From: Pyrinomonadaceae bacterium
GTDB taxonomy: Bacteria; Acidobacteriota; Blastocatellia; Pyrinomonadales; Pyrinomonadaceae
NCBI GenBank assembly: GCA_030838445.1
Contig: JAUZFQ010000218.1
Span: forward strand, 1 to 64,000
Direction of reading: 5' to 3'
Length of the DNA: 64,000 nucleotides
The first letter of the stretch is position 1, and each line of letters opens with the position of its first letter. The notes beneath the pieces are model-generated. The model was given only the letters and a program-made list of their open reading frames with translations. It searched no databases and had not been told where the DNA came from. The position numbers were made by a program, and so were the translations under genes. Positions 17,881 through 26,419 of this stretch are shown here, one piece after another.

Positions 17881-20800
17881 ATGAGAAAAGCGATTTTGGC
17901 GGTGCTCGCGTTTTGTTCGTTAGTCGTGCCGGTGGCGGCACAGTCAAACACGGGGCGTCTGGTCGGGACGGTCTCGGACGCTTCGGGCGTCGTGCCCGGC
18001 GCGTCCGTCGTGGTCAAGGATAACCAGAGCGGCCGGGAGAAGACCATCGTGTCGAGCGACGACGGGAGTTTCACCGTCGAGCAACTCGACCCCGGCACTT
18101 ACACCGTTACCATCACGGCGGCAGGACACAAGACCTTCTCCGCCGCCGACGTGAAGATTGACATCGGGCGCGAGTACTCTTTGAACCCGACGCTCGAAGT
18201 CGGCGACATCAGCGAGACGGTCGAGGTCACGGCCGGGACGGACATCGTTAATTCATCGAACGGCGAACTGAGCAGCACCGTCGGCCCCCGCCAGATTCTC
18301 GAACTGCCGATCAACGGCCGCAACCCGCTCGGCTTGCTCAACCTGCAACCCGGCGTCAACGCGACGAGCAGTTCGATCAACGGGCAGCGTTCCTCGTCCG
18401 CCAACTACACGCGCGACGGCATCAACATTCAGGACAACTTCATCCGCACCGGCGGCTTCGTGCAGGATCGCCCCACGGTTGACGACACGGGCGAGTTCAC
18501 GGTGGTCACGCAGAACGCGAGCGCGGATCAGGGGGGCGGCGGCTCGACGCAGGTTCAACTCTTTACGCCGCGCGGCGGCGCAGACTTTCACGGCGGCCTG
18601 TGGGAGTACAACCGCAACTCGAAGTTCGCGGCCAACGAATTCTTCAACAACTCCGCAGGGATCGCGCGCCCGTTCCTGAATCGCAACCAGTTCGGCGCGA
18701 AGGTCGGCGGGCCGGTCGCGCTGCCGCGCTTCGGCGAAGGCGGCGCGGGCGTCATCCGCGGCAAGGCGTTTTTCTTCGCGCAGTACGAACGCTTCGAGTT
18801 GCGCCAGCAGGCGTCTGTCCAGCGCCGTGTGCTACGCGACGTGGCGCGCACCGGCAACTTCACCTACACGGACAACAGCGGCGCGTCGCGCACCGTCAAC
18901 GTCCTGACCGGGGCGGGGCTGACCGCGTCGATCCCCGCCGCCGCAGGTGGCGTGCTGGGCGTTGATCCAACCGTCCGGAGCCGCGTGCTTCAACTCATGC
19001 CGGGCGTCGGCAACTCCACCATCTCGAACAACGACCTGACACAGTTGTTGCTGTTCAACCAGTCGGACAACGACACACGCAACGGCTTCACCGGACGTTT
19101 CGACATTGACATCAACAGTCGCAACAGTCTCAACTTCGTTTACAAGTACAACGACAACGCCGACCAGCGGCAATCCGATCTGGGCGGCTTCGGCGCGAAC
19201 CCGTTCGTCTTTCAGGGCGGCCCGACGAAATTTTACGTCGCCACCTATCGCACGACCCTCGGCGCGAGTTTCGTCAACGAGGTGCGCGGCGGCTATTCGT
19301 CGAGCGAGCCGTTCTTCAACAACAACTCCATCCCGTCCGACTTCATCATCGGCGGCCTGCCGCTCGGATTGAGCAGCCCCGAAGCCAGTTTTCAGGCGCA
19401 GGGTCGCAACACGCGGCAGTACACGTTTCAGGACAACGCCTCTTACGCCTTCGGCAACCACGCGTTCAGGTTCGGCGGGCAGGTCGAAGGGCAGCGCATC
19501 CAGTCGGTCAGCAACTTCAACCGGACGCCGATCTACACCATCACCACCACCGCCAACCCGAACACGCCCGGCCTCGCGGCGAGTCTCTTCCCCGGCGGCA
19601 TCAACGCCACCCAGCGCGCACGCGCCGACGCACTCCGCTTTCTACTCGGCGGCATCGTCGGCGGCAGCACGGTCGCGGCAAACTTCGTGAGTCCCGAAGT
19701 GGGGCCGCAACTCGGCGCGCCGTCCGTGCAGGATTACGCTTACGAGTCTTACGGTCTCTACGTCAGCGATCAGTGGCGCGTCTCGCCGCGACTCACCTTG
19801 AATCTCGGACTGCGTTACGACCTCTACACGGGGCTGCGAAATCCCAATCAGGTTTTGCTCGAACCGATCATCCCGGCGGGGCAGACCATCGAGCAGGCGA
19901 TTCTCAACCCGGCCGGTCGCTACGGCCTCGCCGGAACGAACGCGGGCGAGCCGGGCAAGTTGTTCAACGCCGACAAGAACAACTTCGGCCCCATCGTCAG
20001 CTTCGCCTATTCGCCGCAGTTCAAAAACAGTTTCCTCGGCGGGCTGTTCCCCGGCGACGGGCGGACAGTCATCCGCGGCGGCTTCCGCGTCAGCTACATC
20101 AACGACGAGTATCTCAAGGCGGCCGACAACGCCGCGCGCGGCAACGCCGGTCTCGATCTGACGGGCGGAGTTAACACCTTGAACGCGCGGTTCAGCGCGC
20201 TGCCGCCGATTGCGCTCCCGGCTTTCAACCGCCCGCCATTCACCTTCGCGCAGGGGCGCGACGCCGATCCGAACCTCTTCAACACCGCCTTCCTGATCGA
20301 TCCGAACATTCAACTCCAGCGCAACATGGAGTACAACTTCGGCATCCAGCGCGAGGTCGGTTTCAACTCCGTCGTCGAGGTGCGCTACGTCGGCGGGCGC
20401 AGCAACAGTCTCGTGCGCGGCTTCGATCTCAACCAGTTCGACATCAACGCCAGCGGCTTCCTGCAAGACTTCCTGCGCGCCAGAGAGAACTGCCGCTTGC
20501 AGGGCGCGACCATCGCGGGCACGGGCGACCCGCTGCAAAGATGCACCGACGCGCGTTTCAACCCCGCCATCGCCGGAAGCCAGCCGTTGCCCGTCTTCGC
20601 GCTGCTGCCGTTCGGCGCGTTCCTCAACAACGCGGCCATCACCGGCCCGATCATCAACGGGCAGGTCGCCGGTCTCGTCCAGACCTACATCATCAACGGT
20701 CTGGATCAGGACGAAGGCGTCGGGATCAACTTCCGCCGCAACCGCAACGCCGGGCCGGTTGATCTACTGACGAACGGCGGCCGCTATCGCTACAACGCCT

Positions 20801-21636
20801 TGCAGGCGGAAATTCGCCGCCGCTTCACCGACGGCCTCTCCTTGCAGGCCAACTACACCTTCCAGAAGATTCTGTCAGACATCGAGACCGACGGGCAGGC
20901 GCGCTTCGATCCGTTCCTCGATAACGCCAACCCGCAACTCGACTACGCGCGCACCGACTACGACCGCACGCACACCGTCAACTTCAACGCGATCTACGAA
21001 CTGCCTTTCGGGCGCAACAAGCGTTTCCTCGGCGACGGCGGCTTCGCGGGTCACTTGCTCGGCGGCTTGCAGTTCAGTTCGATCATCAATCTGGGATCGG
21101 GCGCGCCGATCTCGATCAGGGACTTAAGCCCGACGCTCAACCGCGCCGGACGTTCGCAACGCCAGACGGCCAACTCTTCGCTGACCACGGATCAGATCAA
21201 AGACCTCGTCGGCATCTTCCACCAGAACGGCCGGGTCTACTTCATCAACCCCGCCGTGATCGCGCCGGACGGCACGGCGACGGGCGGCAATCTGGGCACG
21301 ACGCCGGGGGCGAATTTCCCCGGTCAGGTGTTCTTCCGCGCGCAGCCGGGGCAGACCGGCAACCTGCCGCGCACCTTCATCAACGGCCCTATCTATTTCA
21401 ACTGGGACGCCGGTCTGATGAAGAACATCCCGCTTGGCGAGCGGGCGAGGGTGCAACTCCGCATGGAAGTTTTCAACCTTCTCAACCGCGCCAACTTCTA
21501 CCCGCCGAGCGGGCTGAACGCGCTCAACTTCGGCGAAGACAGCAACATCTTCGACATCAACAGCCCGACCTTCGGGCAGATCACAAGCACCTATGCGCCG
21601 CGCATCATGCAGTTCGCGGTGCGCTTCGAGTTCTAA
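17881..21636 (+). CDS. TonB-dependent receptor, Oar-like
   Basis: Signal peptide; carboxypeptidase-regulatory-like domain (GRLVGTVSDASGVVPGASVVVKDNQSG); plug LELPINGRNPLGLLNLQPGV; C-terminal VRFEF. Confidence 0.93.
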   Translation: MRKAILAVLAFCSLVVPVAAQSNTGRLVGTVSDASGVVPGASVVVKDNQSGREKTIVSSDDGSFTVEQLDPGTYTVTITAAGHKTFSAADVKIDIGREYSLNPTLEVGDISETVEVTAGTDIVNSSNGELSSTVGPRQILELPINGRNPLGLLNLQPGVNATSSSINGQRSSSANYTRDGINIQDNFIRTGGFVQDRPTVDDTGEFTVVTQNASADQGGGGSTQVQLFTPRGGADFHGGLWEYNRNSKFAANEFFNNSAGIARPFLNRNQFGAKVGGPVALPRFGEGGAGVIRGKAFFFAQYERFELRQQASVQRRVLRDVARTGNFTYTDNSGASRTVNVLTGAGLTASIPAAAGGVLGVDPTVRSRVLQLMPGVGNSTISNNDLTQLLLFNQSDNDTRNGFTGRFDIDINSRNSLNFVYKYNDNADQRQSDLGGFGANPFVFQGGPTKFYVATYRTTLGASFVNEVRGGYSSSEPFFNNNSIPSDFIIGGLPLGLSSPEASFQAQGRNTRQYTFQDNASYAFGNHAFRFGGQVEGQRIQSVSNFNRTPIYTITTTANPNTPGLAASLFPGGINATQRARADALRFLLGGIVGGSTVAANFVSPEVGPQLGAPSVQDYAYESYGLYVSDQWRVSPRLTLNLGLRYDLYTGLRNPNQVLLEPIIPAGQTIEQAILNPAGRYGLAGTNAGEPGKLFNADKNNFGPIVSFAYSPQFKNSFLGGLFPGDGRTVIRGGFRVSYINDEYLKAADNAARGNAGLDLTGGVNTLNARFSALPPIALPAFNRPPFTFAQGRDADPNLFNTAFLIDPNIQLQRNMEYNFGIQREVGFNSVVEVRYVGGRSNSLVRGFDLNQFDINASGFLQDFLRARENCRLQGATIAGTGDPLQRCTDARFNPAIAGSQPLPVFALLPFGAFLNNAAITGPIINGQVAGLVQTYIINGLDQDEGVGINFRRNRNAGPVDLLTNGGRYRYNALQAEIRRRFTDGLSLQANYTFQKILSDIETDGQARFDPFLDNANPQLDYARTDYDRTHTVNFNAIYELPFGRNKRFLGDGGFAGHLLGGLQFSSIINLGSGAPISIRDLSPTLNRAGRSQRQTANSSLTTDQIKDLVGIFHQNGRVYFINPAVIAPDGTATGGNLGTTPGANFPGQVFFRAQPGQTGNLPRTFINGPIYFNWDAGLMKNIPLGERARVQLRMEVFNLLNRANFYPPSGLNALNFGEDSNIFDINSPTFGQITSTYAPRIMQFAVRFEF

Positions 21637-21655
21637 CTTCAACTCTAACTTTGCC

Positions 21656-21693
21656 GCGCAGGGAGTCGCTTCCGAGGAAGCGACTCCCTGCGC
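21656..21693. terminator. Perfect 18-bp arm hairpin after the TonB receptor
   Basis: GCGCAGGGAGTCGCTTCC-gag/loop-GGAAGCGACTCCCTGCGC. Confidence 0.7.
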
Positions 21694-21922
21694 GCGTCTG
21701 CGTGCTTCGCCTCCCGCAATGCAAGACGATTTCAGTTGATGTGAGAGGGAAATAACCGCGCGTCCCCGCCTTTGAAAATGCTTCTCGCGACCAACCTCTG
21801 CGCCCGCGCCGACATCAAAGCCGCTCGTGCTTTGCCACAGCTTTTCTAACCGCCCATCCGGGTTTAGTATCTTATAGACAGTCAGTAAAGAACTCTTTGA
21901 GTGTTACCTTGTTATCTCAAAG

Positions 21923-24900
21923 ATGTCCGAACTAAGGGGAAAGAACCGAATGTCAGCCCTCGCTCGCTTTTCAGTCATCAATATGCTCGCGAATTTACTC
22001 GCCCCGGCGCGGCGCAGGAGGGCGAGTTTATTTTGCTTGCTCATGCTGTTCGTCGTCGCGGCTATTGGCCTCCACGGCGAGAAGGCCGCGTCGGCAACTC
22101 GACCGGCGCAACCCGTCGCTGCTGCTGCCTTCGTGCGCGAGGCATACGGGACGCTGCCCCTGAGTTTCGAGGCCAACGCCGGGCAGGTTGCACAGCCCGT
22201 CAAATTCATCTCGCGCGGCAGCGGCTACACACTGTTTCTGACCGCGCGCGAGGCGGTCGTCGCCCTGCAACGCCAGCCCGTCGCGGCTGCCGGGCGTCAC
22301 ACGCGCCCCGGCGTCAAAGCCCTCGAACTTGAAGGCGACTCCGCGCGCAACGGCGCGGTGTTGCGGATGAGACTCGAAGGGGCCAACCCGCGGCCGCGCA
22401 TCACGGGGCAGGACGAGCAGACGGGCAAGGCCAACTATCTCGTCGGCGACGACCCTGCGAAGTGGCGCACGAATGTTTCGACTTACGCGAAGGTTCATTA
22501 CGAGGAAGTCTATCCCGGCGTTGATGTGGTCTATTACGGCAATCAACGCCAACTCGAATACGACTTCATCGTCGCGCCGCATGCGAACCCCGCGCGGATC
22601 AACTTCGCGCTGAGTGGCGGGCGCGGCTTACGCATTGACGCGAGCGGCGATCTCGTCATGCGCGTGGGCGACGGGCGCGTGGGCGACGGGGAAGTGCGGC
22701 AGCGACGGCCAATCATCTATCAGGAGATTGACGGGAGCAGGCGAGAGGTGGCGGGCGGCTACGTGTTGAAAGGCCGAAACCGCGTCGGCTTCCGCGTGGG
22801 AACTTACGACCGCACACGCCCCTTGATCATTGATCCAGTGCTCAGTTATTCGACCTACCTCGGCGGCGGCGGCAGCGACTACAGCGAGGCCGTCGTCGTT
22901 GACGCCAACGGCAGCGCATACGTCTCCGGCTACACCACCTCAGTTAACTTTCCCACGACGGCGGGCGCGTATGCCACGATCAATAAAGGCAACTACGACG
23001 CGTTTGTCGCGAAGCTGAACCCGGCGGGCACGGCGCTCGTCTACGCGACGTATCTCGGCGGCAGCAGCACCGAGTTGAGTTTTAGTCTCGCCGTGGATGC
23101 GTTGGGACAGGTTCACGTGGCGGGTCAAACGTCGTCGGACAACTTCCCGACCACGCCGGGCGCGTTCCAAACCACGCGCGGGGCGGGGAACAACTCCGAC
23201 GCGTTCGTGTCGAAGCTGAACGCGAGCGGCAGCAGTTTGCTCTACTCGACTTACATCGGCGGCGGCGACAACGACGGAGCGAGCGCTATCGCCTTAGACG
23301 CGGCGGGCAACGCCTATGTGACCGGCGACACGGGCACGAACGCTTCCGGGCAGGATTTTCAAAACTTTCCCACGACCCCCGGCGCGTTCCAGACGCAGGA
23401 GGGCGGACGTTTCTCGACCGACGCGTTCGTGTCGAAGCTCAATTCGTCCGGTTCGAGTCTGGTCTATTCCACGCTGCTCGGCGGCAACCATTACGACGTG
23501 CCTTACGGGATCGCCGTTGACGCTTCCGGCAACGCGTTCGTGACGGGCTACACCGAGTCCATCACCTTTCCCGTGACGGCGGGCGCGTTCCGCACGACGG
23601 GCGGCAGCACCGAAGCCTTCGTCACCAAGATCAATGCGACGGGGAGCGGCCTCGTCTATTCCACGCTGCTCGGCGGCGCGGAAGAGGATCGCGGGCAGGA
23701 CATCGCGATTGACGCGGCGGGTCACGCCTACGTCACCGGCTACACCTCGTCCAGAGCCTTCCCCACGACGCCCGGCAGTTTCCAACCGGCCACGGGCGGC
23801 GAGCCGGGCATCGGCTACGACGCCTTCGCCGCGAAGTTGAACCCGGCGGGCAGCAACCTCGTCTACGGAACTTACCTCGGCGGCAGCGGCGGCGACCTCG
23901 GTCTCGCCATCGCGGCCGACCCGGCGGGCAACGCCTACGTCGCAGGGCTTACCGGCTCTACAAACTTTCCGTTGACGGGCGATGCCGTCTCTACCAACGG
24001 CGGGGCGTTCTTAACGCAGTTGAGTCCATCCGGCGCGGGCATCCACTCGACGCGCTTCGGCAGCGACGGCGCGACGAGATTCTCGGGCGTCGCCGTGGAC
24101 GGCGGCGGCAACGCCTACGCCACCGGCTACACGAACTCCATCAACTTCCCGACCACGCAAGGTGCTTTTCAGAGGGCTTATCGCGGCGGCGAGAGCGACA
24201 GCTTCGTCGTCAAGTTCTCCGGCTTTCAGAGCGAGCAAGCGCCGCCCACGTCGAACACCATCCAGTTCAGCGCCGCGAATTTCAACGCCGCCGAAGGCGA
24301 CGGCCGCGCGTTGATCACCGTCTCCCGTTCGGGCGACATCTCCGGTCAGGCCAGCGTCAGGTATTCGACGAACGACAATCAGGCGGCCGTGCGCTGCGAC
24401 GACGCGGAGACGATGCCGGAAGTGGCCTTCGCCCGTTGCGATTACGCCACCACCGTTGACACGCTGAACTTCGCCGCGGGCGAAGCGCAAAAGACGTTCG
24501 AGGTTTCCCTGATTGACGACGCGCATGTCGAAGGCAGCGAGCGTGTTCAACTGCAACTCGCCGAACCGCTTGGCGGCGCGCTCGGCGAGCGCAGCGTCGC
24601 CACCCTGACCATCACCGACAACGACGTCGCCGGGCAGCCCAACCCGGTTGACGACACTTCGTTCTTCGTGCGTCAGCAGTATCTAGACTTCCTCTCGCGT
24701 GAACCCGAACCAGCAGGCTTCGACGCGTGGACGGGCGTGCTCAATCGTTGCTCGGACGTGAACAACAACCCCGCGTGTGATCGCATCGCGGTGAGCGCGG
24801 CCTTCTTCCGTTCGCAGGAATTTCAACTCAAAGGCTACTACGTCTATCGCTTCTACAAGCTCTCGTTCGGCAGGTTGCCGCTCTACCATGAGATCATCGC

Positions 24901-25390
24901 AGACATGCGCGGCATCACCGGCGCGACCCCCGAAGAGGTCTACGCCAAGCGCACCCTGTTCTCCAACCAGTGGGTGCAGCGCGCCGCATTCGTGAGCCAA
25001 TACGATCACCTCGAAATCTCAAGGTTCGTGGACACGCTGATGGATCGTTACGCCTTGAGCCAGATCACCACGCCCGACGCCGCGAGTCCCGACGGCGCGG
25101 CGAAAGTGACCTACACCCGCGCCGACTTAAACGATCTCCTGTTGAGCCGGAGACTGACGCGGGCGCAAGTCGTCCGCGCCATCGCGGAGTCCGACGAGGT
25201 ATCCGCGCTTGAATACAATCAGGCGTTCGTGGCGATGCAGTATTACGGTTACCTGCGGCGGCCGCCGGAGCCGGAGGGCTATCAGAATTGGCTGCGGGTC
25301 ATTAACCAAGACCCGAACAACGTCCGTCTCATGGTCAACGGTTTCATGAACTCGACCGAGTACAGACTTCGTTTCGGGCGCGCACAGTAA
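21923..25390 (+). CDS. SBBP-repeat beta-propeller surface protein with Calx-beta and DUF4214 domains
   Basis: Repeated YSTYLGGGGSDYSEAVVVDANGSAYVSGYT...FPTT units; Calx-beta-like VRYSTNDNQAAVRCDD...VTITDND-like; DUF4214 (FVRQQYLDFLSREPEPAGFDAW; RLMVNGFMNSTEYRLRFG). Confidence 0.88.
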   Translation: MSELRGKNRMSALARFSVINMLANLLAPARRRRASLFCLLMLFVVAAIGLHGEKAASATRPAQPVAAAAFVREAYGTLPLSFEANAGQVAQPVKFISRGSGYTLFLTAREAVVALQRQPVAAAGRHTRPGVKALELEGDSARNGAVLRMRLEGANPRPRITGQDEQTGKANYLVGDDPAKWRTNVSTYAKVHYEEVYPGVDVVYYGNQRQLEYDFIVAPHANPARINFALSGGRGLRIDASGDLVMRVGDGRVGDGEVRQRRPIIYQEIDGSRREVAGGYVLKGRNRVGFRVGTYDRTRPLIIDPVLSYSTYLGGGGSDYSEAVVVDANGSAYVSGYTTSVNFPTTAGAYATINKGNYDAFVAKLNPAGTALVYATYLGGSSTELSFSLAVDALGQVHVAGQTSSDNFPTTPGAFQTTRGAGNNSDAFVSKLNASGSSLLYSTYIGGGDNDGASAIALDAAGNAYVTGDTGTNASGQDFQNFPTTPGAFQTQEGGRFSTDAFVSKLNSSGSSLVYSTLLGGNHYDVPYGIAVDASGNAFVTGYTESITFPVTAGAFRTTGGSTEAFVTKINATGSGLVYSTLLGGAEEDRGQDIAIDAAGHAYVTGYTSSRAFPTTPGSFQPATGGEPGIGYDAFAAKLNPAGSNLVYGTYLGGSGGDLGLAIAADPAGNAYVAGLTGSTNFPLTGDAVSTNGGAFLTQLSPSGAGIHSTRFGSDGATRFSGVAVDGGGNAYATGYTNSINFPTTQGAFQRAYRGGESDSFVVKFSGFQSEQAPPTSNTIQFSAANFNAAEGDGRALITVSRSGDISGQASVRYSTNDNQAAVRCDDAETMPEVAFARCDYATTVDTLNFAAGEAQKTFEVSLIDDAHVEGSERVQLQLAEPLGGALGERSVATLTITDNDVAGQPNPVDDTSFFVRQQYLDFLSREPEPAGFDAWTGVLNRCSDVNNNPACDRIAVSAAFFRSQEFQLKGYYVYRFYKLSFGRLPLYHEIIADMRGITGATPEEVYAKRTLFSNQWVQRAAFVSQYDHLEISRFVDTLMDRYALSQITTPDAASPDGAAKVTYTRADLNDLLLSRRLTRAQVVRAIAESDEVSALEYNQAFVAMQYYGYLRRPPEPEGYQNWLRVINQDPNNVRLMVNGFMNSTEYRLRFGRAQ

Positions 25391-25435
25391 GCGACGCGCG
25401 CTTTAAACTTCGAGCCGGAGTAAGTTTCCTGAACA

Positions 25436-25472
25436 AGAAAAGGTCGCCCGCGCGTGGGCGACCTTTTCTTTA
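25436..25472. terminator. Rho-independent-type hairpin between convergent genes
   Basis: AGAAAAGGTCGCCCgcgcgtGGGCGACCTTTTCTT. Confidence 0.85.
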
Positions 25473-25495
25473 TCCGTGACTCGACGCGCGCACTC

Positions 25496-25978
25496 TCAGA
25501 TGCTTATCGCCTCGCCGATCTCGTTGATGGTGGCGATCTCGCTGCCACTGATCTGCTCGCCTCCGTACCCGAAGAGGCCGCCTTCTTTAGCGGCCGACGC
25601 GACTTTTTCGGCCACCACCAAGACCCACCTTTTGTACTCGTACGCTTCCTCTGCGCTGACCTTCGTCGTCAACGCCGCGGCTGCCGCGCGACAGGTGTCG
25701 AGCGCCCTGACTTTGACTTCATCGAGCGAGAGCTTCTCGGTCTGACCGCGCGCCTCGTCCCCTGAGTTGGCGATGATCTCGGCCACGACCGTTCCGAGCA
25801 GAGAGTCTTGCGCCGCGCGTTGTTCGCCTTCGACGATGCCGTCGGCGACGGCGGCCATCTCCCGCACGAAGTCGTCCTGCTTGCTCGGAGCGGCTCCCGC
25901 CACGGCGTAGGCCGCCAGCAGCGGCGCTTTGATTAAACTCTTCCATTCGTCAGGCGTGAATTTCTCTTTGACACTCAT
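25496..25978 (-). CDS. Uncharacterised small soluble protein (160 aa)
   Basis: MSVKEKFTPDEWKSLIKAPLLAAYAVAGAAPSKQDDFVREM...; coherent acidic/helical composition. Confidence 0.7.
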   Translation of the reverse strand: MSVKEKFTPDEWKSLIKAPLLAAYAVAGAAPSKQDDFVREMAAVADGIVEGEQRAAQDSLLGTVVAEIIANSGDEARGQTEKLSLDEVKVRALDTCRAAAAALTTKVSAEEAYEYKRWVLVVAEKVASAAKEGGLFGYGGEQISGSEIATINEIGEAISI

Positions 25979-26211
25979 CTACAGTTTCCCCCCTTTTATT
26001 GACATGGCTGCTTCGGGTCTTAGTCTGTATAGCACGTTCGCACATGGTAGTGCATTCGCACCTCCGGCTAAATTAGGGTTAGACACAACTTGTTCCTGTC
26101 TCACACACGATTTGCATATTCCGTTCACACCCGCGCGAGTCATGACGCGCACCTGAAACATCCTTATCCCGGCCAAACGCGGTGTCCCCGCCCGTTTTGA
26201 GGCCGCGCCAC

Positions 26212-26227
26212 TTGGCACGGGCGTTGC
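26212..26227 (+). promoter_or_regulatory. Sigma-54 -24/-12 promoter: TTGGCACGGGCGTTGC
   Basis: GG-N10-GC with TTGGCACG and TTGC; 193 bp before the ATG at 26420 (long leader). Confidence 0.7.
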
Positions 26228-26419
26228 CAAACGGAGTTTGATGTTTGAACTTTCGCGTTCATTTCGGGCGACCCGTGTCTGCCCGAAACGGCCGCTTGAA
26301 AAAGCAGGGGTTTGACTGCAACTTTCCGCCCGTAAAACGCATCCAAAGGCGGCTACAAGCACCCCCTCCTTGAAGTTAAATAATATTTCAATCTTAGCAT
26401 TTTAGGATTCATAGTCATC

